Positions 18,067 to 28,473 of a stretch of DNA of 34,987 nt are shown piece after piece; the first letter of the stretch is position 1, and each line of letters opens with the position of its first letter. The DNA comes from Sphingomonadaceae bacterium (lineage in GTDB: Bacteria > Pseudomonadota > Alphaproteobacteria > Sphingomonadales > Sphingomonadaceae): assembly GCA_021300355.1 (NCBI GenBank), contig JAJTEF010000026.1:1-34987 (forward strand). Direction: 5' to 3'. Position numbers and translations under genes: made by a program. The notes beneath the pieces were generated by a model. It searched no databases. It was not told the DNA's origin and saw nothing but the letters and a program-made list of their open reading frames with translations.

Positions 18067-18644
18067 TTTTCGGTGTTGATGAGGCAGGGCGCGGGCCACT
18101 TGCGGGGCCAGTGGTGGCTGCCGCAGTATTGCTATGCAAACCGCGCCCGTCTGGACTGGATGACAGCAAGAAACTCAGTGCCGCGCGCCGTGCCGCGTTG
18201 GAAGAAACGATAAAGCGCCGGTGCCAGTGGGCGGTGGGCATTGTGGATGTTGATGACATCGACCGGTTGAACATATTCGGCGCGACGATGTTGGCGATGA
18301 CACGCGCGGTTGAGGGCTTGTGTGCTAAAATTGGGAGCGACCCAACCGAAGTGCTTGTCGATGGCAATATGACGCCGGCGGGACGTCGGTCCGAGTGGCG
18401 TTGGAATGCGCGGGCCATTGTGGGCGGCGATGCCCGTGAGCCCTGCATTTCTGCGGCCTCCATCATCGCGAAAGAACATCGTGACCGGATGATGTGTGAA
18501 GCAGCGCAGCAGCATCAACATTATGGTTGGGAACGGAACAAGGGGTACGGAACGCCGGACCATTTGGCCGCCTTGCGTTTGCACGGACCAACGCCGCTGC
18601 ACCGCAAAAGCTTCGCGCCCGTGTCACAAATGCTTTTGCTGTGA
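18063..18644 (+). CDS. rnhB: Ribonuclease HII
   Basis: RNase HII nicks DNA 5' of misincorporated ribonucleotides and degrades RNA in RNA-DNA hybrids. The 193-residue protein starts MIFGVDEAGRGPLAGPVVAA, with catalytic Asp6 and Glu7. The third acid lies in VDGNM (Asp100) and the fourth in VGGDAREPCISAASIIAK (Asp123), followed by HRD and YGWERNKGYGTPDH, all family hallmarks. The ATG at 18063 shares ATGA with the end of thiD, which implies translational coupling; an earlier in-frame ATG at 18015 would add 16 residues inside thiD and is less likely. The gene precedes the long promoter region of ccrM. Confidence 0.96.
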   Translation: MIFGVDEAGRGPLAGPVVAAAVLLCKPRPSGLDDSKKLSAARRAALEETIKRRCQWAVGIVDVDDIDRLNIFGATMLAMTRAVEGLCAKIGSDPTEVLVDGNMTPAGRRSEWRWNARAIVGGDAREPCISAASIIAKEHRDRMMCEAAQQHQHYGWERNKGYGTPDHLAALRLHGPTPLHRKSFAPVSQMLLL

Positions 18645-18689
18645 GTTTTTTCTAGTCAGTGGGTCATTCGGGCAACACCACTACCGGTT

Positions 18690-18823
18690 GAGTCCCGTTG
18701 GAATCGCCAGACTCCATATCTTGTGCCGGACTCCTTTCGTTCCACTTAGATGGCCCCAGATCGTGCGACTCGCGGTGAATCCTTATGTTATGAACGTCCT
18801 TGACCTTGCCTTCGCGCTGACTC
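18690..18823 (+). promoter_or_regulatory. Cluster of seven GANTC sites upstream of ccrM
   Basis: The 212-base gap between rnhB and ccrM contains GANTC at 18690, 18701, 18710, 18729, 18767, 18777 and 18819 (start positions), in all cases the recognition sequence of CcrM-type methylases. A random sequence would give about one per 256 bases. In Caulobacter the ccrM promoter itself carries GANTC sites whose methylation state shuts the gene off, so these are the likely feedback elements here. I could not identify convincing -35/-10 boxes. Confidence 0.7.
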
Positions 18824-18853
18824 ATCGCAGTTTAATTCAGTTTTGAGGAGTGA

Positions 18854-21042
<2,189 letters not shown>

Positions 21043-21117
21043 GCTACCGCTATTTGGCTGTCTTGTTGACGGGGTTGCTGTCGCGCAAAAAGGGACCGGA
21101 TATAGGGAGAAAACGAT

Positions 21118-21537
21118 ATGCTCTTGAAATATATAGTTGGTTACATTGCCACCGGGCTTGCGTTCGCGATGATCGACAGCATTTGGCTGCGCAACATGTA
21201 CACGCGGCTTTACCAGCCAGAGATTGGTGAGCTGCTGATGAAGGGCGGGTTCCGCATGGGGCCGGCCATCATATTCTATATATTATATATATTGGGCATG
21301 ATGATCTTTGCTGTTGGACCTGCGTTGCATTCGGGCAAATGGCAGACGGCTTTGCTGTGGGGCGCGATGCTCGGCTTCTTTTGCTATATGACCTATGATC
21401 TGACGAACTTTGCCACATTGAAAGTGTGGAGCACCAAAGTCACCGTGCTCGACATCATCTGGGGCACGTTTTTGACGGGGTCTGCGTCGCTTGCTGGATT
21501 TTGGGTTACGCAGGCGTTGCTCGGCAAAAACGCTTAA
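21118..21537 (+). CDS. DUF2177-family membrane protein
   Basis: The 139-residue protein has four hydrophobic segments and the DUF2177 pattern: YIATGLAFAMIDSIWLRNMY near the N-terminus, AIIFYILYILGMMIFAV, GFFCYMTYDLTNFATLK (the conserved YDLTN), and WSTKVTVLDIIWGTFLTG. Members are small inner-membrane proteins of unknown function, often about 130-140 residues, so this one is full length. AGGGAGA lies eight bases before the ATG. It follows folP after 75 bases in the same direction and its stop overlaps, base for base in TTAA, the stop of the convergent regulator gene. Confidence 0.85.
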   Translation: MLLKYIVGYIATGLAFAMIDSIWLRNMYTRLYQPEIGELLMKGGFRMGPAIIFYILYILGMMIFAVGPALHSGKWQTALLWGAMLGFFCYMTYDLTNFATLKVWSTKVTVLDIIWGTFLTGSASLAGFWVTQALLGKNA

Positions 21538-22961
21538 GCAGCGTCGCTGATCCCAAGGTCGGCGAGCTTACGGTACAGGGTGGAGCGTCCAATGCCCAGG
21601 CGGCGGGCGACTTCGGTCATTCTGCCGCGATAATGGCCTATGGCCAGCCGGATAACGTCCGCTTCGATTTCTTCGAGCGGACGCATATTGCCGTCGTTTT
21701 CGTACAGCGTCACGCCGATGCCGTCATTGGTGCCAGCGCCGCCCGATCCGCCATTGCAAGGAACGCCAACGGCCGCCGATATTTGGGGAAATTCTTCGGG
21801 TGTAAGCGCATCACGTTCGCATAGGACCGCGGCGCGGAACAGCGCGCTCTGCAGCTGCCGGACATTGCCCGGCCAGTCATATCCGCGCAGCATGGTCAAT
21901 GCCTCATCGGTGATACCAAGGCTTCGAAGCCCAGGCTGGTTTGCCATGCGGCCGAGGAAATGACGGGCAAGCGCGGGTATGTCGGATGTCCGTTCGCGCA
22001 GAGGCGGAATGGTCAGTTGCACCACATTCAATCGATAATAAAGGTCTTCGCGAAATTCACCGTCGGCCAATTTGTCCGCCAATGACGAGTTGCTGGCCGA
22101 CAAAATGCGGACATCAATCCGGTAGCTATGTGCGGCACCGAGAATGGAGATTTCACCTTGGGTGAGTAGGCGCACCAACCTAATCTGTGTTTCGGGGGGC
22201 AGCAAATCCACCTCATCCAGAAACACCGTCCCGCCCTCAGCTTGCTGAAATATACCGATGCGCCGGTCAAAGGCGCCAGCGAACGCGTCTTTTTCATGCC
22301 CGAACAAAGCGGAATCGAGCAGGGTGGATGAAATCGCGCCGCAATTGACTTTGAGATAGGGAAGCTTCGCGCGCGGGCTTGCGGCTTGAATGGCGTCGGC
22401 CACGACCTCTTTGCCCACGCCATGCTCGCCTTCGATAAAGATCGGTGCACGGCTGCGTGCCGCCTTTACGGCAATGGCCAGCGCTGTGCGAAATGCTGGC
22501 GCGGATCCGATGATCTCTTCGAACGCCAATGGCTGCGTAATTTTCTCGGTCAGCGGGTAGAGTTCGCCCAACTCTTTGCTTTTATCCGCAGCCATGCTGA
22601 GCGCGGCAATCAGGCGTTCGGGGGCGATGGGCTTGATGATATAGTCAGTCGCACCGGCGCGCATGGCATCGATGGCCGTTTCGTTCGAGCCGATGGAGGT
22701 CATCAACAGGATCGGGAGTGCTGGGCGACGCGATTTGAGTTCAGAAATCAGCGAGACAGAATCCGCTCCCGGGACCCATTGGTCCAGAATGATAGCGTCG
22801 AGCATCATCCCATCTTGCGTGCCAAGCATTGCGATCGCGGTTTCTGCATCACGTGCAAAAACCGTTCTCCATCCGGCGCGTGATGCGATAGCCGACACGA
22901 GCCTGCACTGGGCAGGTTCATCATCGACAAGCATCAACAATCTGGTTTCTCGTTCCTGCAT
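21534..22961 (-). CDS. NtrC-family response regulator with degenerate GAFTGA loop
   Basis: The 475-residue protein has a complete receiver (VDDE 12-15, phospho-acceptor Asp60, Lys110), an AAA+ domain and a Fis-type HTH (MTEVARRLGIGRSTLYRKL). In the AAA+ part, Walker A is GEHGVGKE (178-185) and Walker B VFLDEV; FREDLYYRLNV and the PGNVRQL segment are intact. The loop that touches sigma-54, GAFTGA in active enhancer-binding proteins, reads DAFAGA (225-230), with two changes. Proteins without a proper GAFTGA, such as Rhodobacter capsulatus NtrC, act with sigma-70 instead, so this one probably does not activate sigma-54. No partner kinase is adjacent. It diverges from the coxIV-pnt operon and ends overlapping the DUF2177 gene. 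Confidence 0.85.
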   Translation of the reverse strand: MQERETRLLMLVDDEPAQCRLVSAIASRAGWRTVFARDAETAIAMLGTQDGMMLDAIILDQWVPGADSVSLISELKSRRPALPILLMTSIGSNETAIDAMRAGATDYIIKPIAPERLIAALSMAADKSKELGELYPLTEKITQPLAFEEIIGSAPAFRTALAIAVKAARSRAPIFIEGEHGVGKEVVADAIQAASPRAKLPYLKVNCGAISSTLLDSALFGHEKDAFAGAFDRRIGIFQQAEGGTVFLDEVDLLPPETQIRLVRLLTQGEISILGAAHSYRIDVRILSASNSSLADKLADGEFREDLYYRLNVVQLTIPPLRERTSDIPALARHFLGRMANQPGLRSLGITDEALTMLRGYDWPGNVRQLQSALFRAAVLCERDALTPEEFPQISAAVGVPCNGGSGGAGTNDGIGVTLYENDGNMRPLEEIEADVIRLAIGHYRGRMTEVARRLGIGRSTLYRKLADLGISDAA

Positions 22962-23115
22962 TCACTGTCCGCCAATGTTCATTGACGGCCGTGGTAAGAC
23001 AAATGGGTAAAGACCCGATTAAGCAGTGTATGTATTTTCTTTGTCCATGCCGCTTGAGCATTGGAAAATCACAAGTTAAGACTGCAACGTAATAAAAGTT
23101 TATATGGAGGCTGTT

Positions 23116-23250
23116 TTGGCACAAGATCACGACCTGGGACCTGCAAAAGACACCTATGCGGGTTTCATCGCATTGTTCAAATGGGGCACTGTCGCCGCCG
23201 TTGTTGTCACCGCTTTGGTGGTTCTCATCATCGCTAGCCGCGCGGCTTAA
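23116..23250 (+). CDS. aa3-type cytochrome c oxidase subunit IV-like small membrane protein
   Basis: This 44-residue reading frame encodes a short polar N-terminus (AQDHDLGPAKDTYAGF) and one transmembrane helix (GTVAAVVVTALVVLIIASRAA). That is the pattern of bacterial aa3-type cytochrome oxidase subunit IV: a Tyr-x-Gly-Phe, then a Lys-Trp-Gly before the helix. I place the start at the TTG at 23116, because a perfect GGAGG lies five bases upstream; an in-frame ATG at 23104 would put that GGAGG inside the gene. The stop TAA is followed at once by the GTG of pntAA, so the two are coupled. The oxidase core genes are not in this window. The small size makes it easy to miss. Confidence 0.8.
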   Translation: MAQDHDLGPAKDTYAGFIALFKWGTVAAVVVTALVVLIIASRAA

Positions 23251-24381
23251 GTGGTAAAGATCGCTGTACTGAAAGAGACCGCTGCGGGCGAAACGCGGGT
23301 TTCTGCGTCACCTGAAACGGTGAAAAAATTCATCGCATTGGGGGCATCGGTCTCCGTCGAGAATGACGCCGGGGCCACGGCCTCTATCGGTAACAGCGAC
23401 TATGAAAGCGCGGGCGCTTCAGTCGGAAGCCTGTCTTCGGTTCTGAAGGACGCTGACATCATCCTTGGCGTGCAGGGGCCTGACCCCAAGGCCTTGGTTG
23501 GCATGAAGGCCGGTGCTTGGCTGGTTGCCGGACTTGATCCATTTGGTCAGCGGTCCCGCGTTGACGCCTATGCCAAGGCTGGCGTGGACGCGCTTGCCAT
23601 GGAATTCATGCCGCGCATCACGCGCGCGCAGTCGATGGACATATTGTCGTCGCAGTCGAACCTGTCGGGTTATAAGGCCGTGATCGAAGCCGCGTCGGTA
23701 TATGGCCGCGCCTTTCCAATGATGATGACCGCTGCTGGCACGGTAAGTGCAGCAAAGGCGTTTATCATGGGAGTTGGTGTTGCTGGGCTTCAGGCCATTG
23801 CAACAGCGCGCCGTTTGGGTGCGCAGGTTTCGGCAACCGACGTCCGTTCCGCGACGAAAGAACAGATCGAATCGCTTGGTGCCAAGGCAATCTTCGTTGA
23901 GAATGTTGCCGGTATCGAAGGCGAGGGCGCTGGTGGTTATGCGACCGAAATGTCCGACGAGTATAAGGCAGCGCAAGCTGAACTCGTCTCCGCACATATC
24001 GCGAAGCAAGATATCGTCATTACGACAGCTTTAATCCCCGGTCGTCCTGCACCGCGCCTTATTTCGGACGCGCAGATTGCGACGATGAAGCCGGGTTCTG
24101 TGATATTTGATCTCGCCGTTGCCCAAGGTGGCAATGTCGAAGGTTCAAAGCCAGACGAGATCGTCGTGAAGCACGGCGTGAAGATTGTCGGCTACTCAAA
24201 CACACCGGCGCATTTGGCCGCGGATACATCCGCACTGTTTTCGCGCAATCTGTACAACTTCCTATCCGCGTTTTGGGACAAGGAAGCGGGCAAGCCTATA
24301 TTGCCTGATGACGACGAAATTACCGCAGCCATTCGCCTGACCAAAGATGGCAAGGTCGTGAATGATCGCCTGTTGGCGTAA
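23251..24381 (+). CDS. pntAA: Proton-translocating NAD(P) transhydrogenase, alpha subunit part 1 (NAD(H)-binding)
   Basis: The transhydrogenase uses the proton gradient to move hydride from NADH to NADP+, supplying NADPH. This 376-residue protein is the peripheral NAD(H)-binding domain I of the split type, related to alanine dehydrogenase: KIAVLKETAAGETRVSASPE at the N-terminus, VQGPDP, AMEFMPRITRAQSMDILSSQ, and the Rossmann motif MGVGVAGLQAIATARRLGA. The C-terminus (VKIVGYSNTPAHLAADTSAL) is also typical. Translation begins at a GTG directly after the coxIV stop. The membrane part is encoded by the next two genes. Order pntAA-pntAB-pntB with tiny spacers marks a single operon ending in the terminator at 26114. 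Confidence 0.95.
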   Translation: MVKIAVLKETAAGETRVSASPETVKKFIALGASVSVENDAGATASIGNSDYESAGASVGSLSSVLKDADIILGVQGPDPKALVGMKAGAWLVAGLDPFGQRSRVDAYAKAGVDALAMEFMPRITRAQSMDILSSQSNLSGYKAVIEAASVYGRAFPMMMTAAGTVSAAKAFIMGVGVAGLQAIATARRLGAQVSATDVRSATKEQIESLGAKAIFVENVAGIEGEGAGGYATEMSDEYKAAQAELVSAHIAKQDIVITTALIPGRPAPRLISDAQIATMKPGSVIFDLAVAQGGNVEGSKPDEIVVKHGVKIVGYSNTPAHLAADTSALFSRNLYNFLSAFWDKEAGKPILPDDDEITAAIRLTKDGKVVNDRLLA

Positions 24382-24390
24382 GGGGGCACC

Positions 24391-24672
24391 ATGGACTTCA
24401 TTTCAATTTTATCCATCTTCGTGATGGCGTGTTTCGTGGGCTATTATGTCGTTTGGTCGGTTACACCGGCACTGCACACGCCGTTGATGGCGGTTACGAA
24501 CGCAATTTCTTCGGTTATCATTGTGGGCGCTTTGATCGCGTCGGCAGCGGGTGGCTCGCCGACCGCAAAATGGCTGGGGCTGATTGCGGTTGCACTGGCA
24601 AGCGTGAACATCTTTGGTGGCTTTGCAGTTACCGCGCGCATGCTCGCAATGTACAAGAAAAAGGAGCGTTAA
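24391..24672 (+). CDS. pntAB: NAD(P) transhydrogenase, alpha subunit part 2 (membrane)
   Basis: The 93-residue protein is the small membrane segment of the split alpha subunit. It has three hydrophobic helices (FVMACFVGYYVVWSVTPALH, then VIIVGALIASAAGG, then a last one with NIFGGFAVTARMLAMYKKK). The HTPLMAVTNAISSVI stretch, with a conserved proton-channel region, is diagnostic. It starts nine bases after pntAA with GGGGG upstream and its stop lies one base before the pntB TTG start. Together with pntB it forms the proton-conducting membrane domain II. Confidence 0.95.
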   Translation: MDFISILSIFVMACFVGYYVVWSVTPALHTPLMAVTNAISSVIIVGALIASAAGGSPTAKWLGLIAVALASVNIFGGFAVTARMLAMYKKKER

Positions 24673-24673
24673 G

Positions 24674-26086
24674 TTGGAACATGCTGCTCCTCCCGCATGG
24701 GTGATGCTCGCTTATTTGATATCGGGCGTCTTTTTCATTCTCGCTTTGCGCGGGCTTTCTTCACCAGCGACATCACAGCAGGGCAACCGTTTCGGAATGG
24801 CCGGCATGCTGATTGCCGTTGTGACGACCTTGGTAACGCACGAAGTCGCTTCATTACCCGAAATTTTGGGTGCGATCTTTATCGGTGGCGGCATCGGTTG
24901 GGTGACTGCGCGCAAAATTGCGATGACGGATATGCCGCAACTGGTTGCTGCGTTTCACAGCCTTGTCGGTATGGCCGCAGTGCTTGTTGCCGCTGCCGCG
25001 TTTTTGAATCCTGAAGCATTTGGCATCAATGGCGCGGATGGCCAGATTAACCCTGTTAGCCGCGTTGAAATGGGCCTTGGCATCGCGATCGGTGCGATTA
25101 CATTCTCCGGATCGGTAATCGCGTTCCTGAAGCTTGCGGGCAAAATGTCCGGTGCGCCAATTATGCTGCCTATGCGGCATGTGATCAATCTGGGCACGCT
25201 CGCCGCGATCGTGGGTCTCATCGCCTATTTTACGGTTGATCAAAGCCCGTGGATATTCTGGACGATTACGGCACTCGCATTTGTGATCGGCTTCTTGCTC
25301 ATCATTCCAATTGGCGGCGCAGACATGCCCGTCGTGGTATCAATGCTCAACAGCTATTCAGGCTGGGCAGCAGCCGCAATGGGCTTCACGTTGCACAATA
25401 CAGCAATGATCATCACCGGCGCTTTGGTGGGCTCGTCTGGCGCGATTTTGTCGTACATCATGTGTAAGGCCATGAACCGCAGCTTCATCAGCGTTATCGC
25501 GGGTGGCTTTGGTGCAGAGGCAGCCGCCACCGGTGGCCCTGCCAAAGAACAGCGGCCATGGAAGCGCGGTTCGGCGGAAGATGCTGCCTATATGATGCAG
25601 CAGGCCGAAAGCGTCATCATCGTACCCGGTTACGGCATGGCGGTTGCACAGGCGCAGCATATCCTTCGCGAAATGGCCGACGTGCTGAAGAAACAGGGCG
25701 TTTCGGTGAAATATGCCATTCACCCGGTTGCTGGACGCATGCCGGGGCATATGAACGTTCTGCTGGCCGAAGCGCAGGTGCCTTATGATGAGGTATTCGA
25801 GCTTGAGGACATCAACAGCGAATTTGCGCAAACCGATGTTGCATTCATTATCGGTGCGAATGACGTTGTGAACCCGGCGGCGAAAACCGACAAGACATCG
25901 CCGATTTACGGCATGCCGGTTTTTGATGTCGACAAGGCAAAGACCGTGTTCTTCGTAAAACGCTCAATGGGCGGCGTGGGCTATGCCGGCGTCGACAATG
26001 ATGTGTTCTACATGGACCAAACGATGATGCTTCTCGCGGATGCCAAGAAGATGTGCGAAGACATCGTCAAGGCTTTGCAGCACTAG
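24674..26086 (+). CDS. pntB: NAD(P) transhydrogenase, beta subunit (membrane and NADP(H)-binding)
   Basis: The 470-residue protein has an N-terminal membrane half with about nine helices (WVMLAYLISGVFFILALRGL, MPQLVAAFHSLVGMAAVLVA, MPVVVSMLNSYSGWAAAAMG with the proton-channel His/Asn/Ser residues) and a C-terminal NADP(H)-binding domain III: IIVPGYGMAVAQAQH, HPVAGRMPGHMNVLLAEAQV, IGANDVVNPAA and KRSMGGVGYAG. All key motifs are present. I start it at the TTG at 24674, with AGGAG about eight bases upstream; no ATG or GTG fits, and an ATG at 24614 would overlap pntAB by 59 bases and add 20 residues not seen in the family. The operon ends 28 bases later in a strong hairpin. Confidence 0.95.
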   Translation: MEHAAPPAWVMLAYLISGVFFILALRGLSSPATSQQGNRFGMAGMLIAVVTTLVTHEVASLPEILGAIFIGGGIGWVTARKIAMTDMPQLVAAFHSLVGMAAVLVAAAAFLNPEAFGINGADGQINPVSRVEMGLGIAIGAITFSGSVIAFLKLAGKMSGAPIMLPMRHVINLGTLAAIVGLIAYFTVDQSPWIFWTITALAFVIGFLLIIPIGGADMPVVVSMLNSYSGWAAAAMGFTLHNTAMIITGALVGSSGAILSYIMCKAMNRSFISVIAGGFGAEAAATGGPAKEQRPWKRGSAEDAAYMMQQAESVIIVPGYGMAVAQAQHILREMADVLKKQGVSVKYAIHPVAGRMPGHMNVLLAEAQVPYDEVFELEDINSEFAQTDVAFIIGANDVVNPAAKTDKTSPIYGMPVFDVDKAKTVFFVKRSMGGVGYAGVDNDVFYMDQTMMLLADAKKMCEDIVKALQH

Positions 26087-26113
26087 TTCACTTCACGTTA
26101 TCGAAGAATATAG

Positions 26114-26143
26114 ACCGCCCCGGAGCAATCTCGGGGCGGTTTT
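26114..26143 (+). terminator. Rho-independent terminator of the coxIV-pnt operon
   Basis: A perfect nine-pair stem, ACCGCCCCG (26114-26122) with CGGGGCGGT (26132-26140), closes a nine-base loop and is followed by TTT and more T-rich sequence. It starts 28 bases after the pntB stop. Confidence 0.88.
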
Positions 26144-26251
26144 CGTTTCACGTCAGGGGAAGCGAATATGCGTAAACTGGCGTTGATCGGAAATTGGGCA
26201 GCCACGCCTAATCTCGCTTGCATTTATCATTCTCTAAGGCATGTTGCGCCG

Positions 26252-27457
26252 ATGAGGATAAGAGAGCTGCTATTCGTTGGCGCTGCATTTTGCGCGCTCG
26301 TTCAACCTGCTTCGGCAAAGACTATCGCCGTCTCGCCCGGCGAAGGCGCGCAGGAGCGTTTGCAAGAGGCGCTGATCGCTGCGGAGCCGGGGGACGTTGT
26401 TGAGCTTGCCGCCGGGCGGTTCAAGCTGTCTGACGGGCTCTCGCTTGACGTCAACAAGGTGACGGTAAAAGGACAGGGCGGTTCAGTAACCATCCTTGAT
26501 TTCTCCGGTCAGCAGGGCGCAGGCGAGGGATTGTTGGTAACTTCCGATGATGTTGTCCTGAAAGACTTTGCGGTGGAGAACAGCAAGGGCGATGGTATCA
26601 AGTCAAAGGGTGCGGACCGCATCGTCTATCACAAATTGCGCGTTGAATGGACGGGCGGACCATTGGCGACCAATGGCGCTTACGGTATCTATCCCGTCGA
26701 AAGCAAAGACGTCCTGATTGACTCGGTGTTTGTGCGCGGTGCGTCGGATGCGGGCATTTATGTCGGGCAGTCGCGCAATATCGTTGTGCGCCATTCAACT
26801 GCCGTTGAAAATGTCGCAGGCATTGAAATTGAAAACAGCTTTGACGCAGATGTTCATGATAATATCGCGACCCGCAATACGGGCGGCGTTTTGGTGTTCG
26901 ACCTACCCAATTTGCCGCAAATGGGCGGACATAATGTCCGGATATTTGACAATATCATCGTCAACAACATGACCCCGAATTTTGCGCCGAAGGGGAATAT
27001 CGTTGCCAACGTTCCGACCGGAACGGGCGTCATGGTCATGGCCAACCGCAGAGTTGAAATTTTTGACAATGTCATTGGCGAAAACGGCACGACCAACATC
27101 ATGATCGTTGGCTATCGTTTTCCTTTTCAGGATCCCAAATATGACCCGTTACCCCGCGAGGTAAGTATCTGGGACAACCAGCATAGCCGGGCAGGGTGGG
27201 ACCCCAAATTTCGCGGCGGCACCGAAATTGCAGCCGCCATGGGCGGAAGCTTCCCTGCGATATTCTGGGATGGCGCTGGTGGATCCGAATATATACCGAT
27301 CATTCAGGACGACGTCCCCGCGTTGTCGCTTGGGCTAAAAGACGTGGCCGCGGACACCGCAATGGCGCAACCGGCACCATTGGCCCGTGCAACATCGCGG
27401 CCTGCCGGTTTGCCAGCGATTGTTCTACCAGAAGCAATGGAAGCTGCCGTCCGCTAA
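26252..27457 (+). CDS. Exported parallel beta-helix protein
   Basis: From the ATG at 26252 the 401-residue product has a clean Sec signal peptide (cleaved after ASA near residue 22) and then a right-handed parallel beta-helix: repeated NIVVRHSTAVEN, DADVHDNIATRNTGG, NVRIFDNIIVNN and RVEIFDNVIGEN. The family (TIGRFAM beta_helix_1 type, found in Shewanella as the neighbour of SO2930) has unknown function; the fold suggests a polysaccharide lyase or binder. An in-frame ATG at 26168 has a stronger ribosome binding site (AGGGGAAG) but would put 28 odd residues before the signal peptide. The gene overlaps the following diheme cytochrome gene by one base (TAATG), as in its relatives. Confidence 0.82.
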   Translation: MRIRELLFVGAAFCALVQPASAKTIAVSPGEGAQERLQEALIAAEPGDVVELAAGRFKLSDGLSLDVNKVTVKGQGGSVTILDFSGQQGAGEGLLVTSDDVVLKDFAVENSKGDGIKSKGADRIVYHKLRVEWTGGPLATNGAYGIYPVESKDVLIDSVFVRGASDAGIYVGQSRNIVVRHSTAVENVAGIEIENSFDADVHDNIATRNTGGVLVFDLPNLPQMGGHNVRIFDNIIVNNMTPNFAPKGNIVANVPTGTGVMVMANRRVEIFDNVIGENGTTNIMIVGYRFPFQDPKYDPLPREVSIWDNQHSRAGWDPKFRGGTEIAAAMGGSFPAIFWDGAGGSEYIPIIQDDVPALSLGLKDVAADTAMAQPAPLARATSRPAGLPAIVLPEAMEAAVR

Positions 27458-28473
27458 TGCGTTTTGTAGTGCCGTTTGTGCTGGCTTTTGCAGCCGCCGT
27501 GGCAACTTCAGCTGCGTCGGATGATCCGGCGTTAGTTGCCATCGCTGGTCCGCAAAATCCGGCGACTTTATCAGCCTTTGGATTTTTCGACGGCGGCGCA
27601 GCACGGCCATCGTCCCGCCTGATACCTTATGAACTGCGTACCCCGTTGTTCAGCGATTATGCCGCAAAACAGCGCTTCATCTATGTGCCCGAGGGCACCC
27701 AAATTGGTGCGGATGCAGACGGAAAGCTGATCTTTCCCATCGGTAGCGCACTTATCAAGAGCTTTGGTTATCCGGCAAAGTCTGGCGGACTGAATGTCAT
27801 TGAAACCCGGGTTTTGTTGCATCAAGCGCAGGGCTGGGTTGCCTTGCCCTATGTGTGGCGCGCGGATGGCAAAGATGCGGATTTGCGCGTTGGCGGCACC
27901 CGGGTGCCCGTCACCTTTGCCCATGTTGGCAATGACCTGTCGGTAAATTACAGCGTACCGAACAAGAACCAGTGCAAGCAATGCCACTCGGCAGCAGGAA
28001 ATATCATGCCGATAGGTCCAGTATGGCAAAATATGGCGTTTCCCCGGCCAGCGGACGCACGCGCTATCGTAAAGGCAGCACCCGCGCTTGCGCGGCTTCA
28101 GCCATATCCGAAATGGGATGACAGCCGCACGGGCTCACTGGACCAGAGGGCGCGACAATATCTGAAGGTGAATTGCGGCCATTGTCATGCGCCCCAAGGC
28201 TCTGCAAGCAATAGCGGCTTGTTTCTGGATGGAACGGCCAAAGGTACGGCGGCATTAGGCATCGGCAAAAGGCCGGTCGCGGCGGGCAGGGCAAGCGGCG
28301 ATCTTGATTTCATCATCGCCCCCGGTCAGCCCGACCAGTCCATTTTGATAAAGCGCATGGGAAGCTCCGACCCGGGCATCGCGATGCCGGAGCTTGGGCG
28401 CTCAACGGTGCATGCAGAAGGCGTGGAATTGTTGCGGCAATGGATAGCCGCAATGCCGTCCAATACTCACTGA
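27457..28473 (+). CDS. SO2930-family diheme c-type cytochrome
   Basis: The 338-residue protein has a signal peptide (to about residue 20, TSA) and two heme c attachment sites, CKQCH at 173-177 and CGHCH at 240-244, so it is periplasmic and holds two hemes. Further family stretches are LIPYELRTPLFSDYAAKQRF near residue 55, a conserved Lys-Gln-Cys context, and APGQPDQSILIKRMGSSDPG with MPELGRS near the C-terminus, where an axial Met is likely. Relatives occur next to the beta-helix protein in Shewanella and marine alphaproteobacteria, always as this pair; the electron partner and substrate are not known. The start ATG overlaps the previous stop. Its 3' end overlaps hspQ by seven bases. Confidence 0.85.
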   Translation: MRFVVPFVLAFAAAVATSAASDDPALVAIAGPQNPATLSAFGFFDGGAARPSSRLIPYELRTPLFSDYAAKQRFIYVPEGTQIGADADGKLIFPIGSALIKSFGYPAKSGGLNVIETRVLLHQAQGWVALPYVWRADGKDADLRVGGTRVPVTFAHVGNDLSVNYSVPNKNQCKQCHSAAGNIMPIGPVWQNMAFPRPADARAIVKAAPALARLQPYPKWDDSRTGSLDQRARQYLKVNCGHCHAPQGSASNSGLFLDGTAKGTAALGIGKRPVAAGRASGDLDFIIAPGQPDQSILIKRMGSSDPGIAMPELGRSTVHAEGVELLRQWIAAMPSNTH

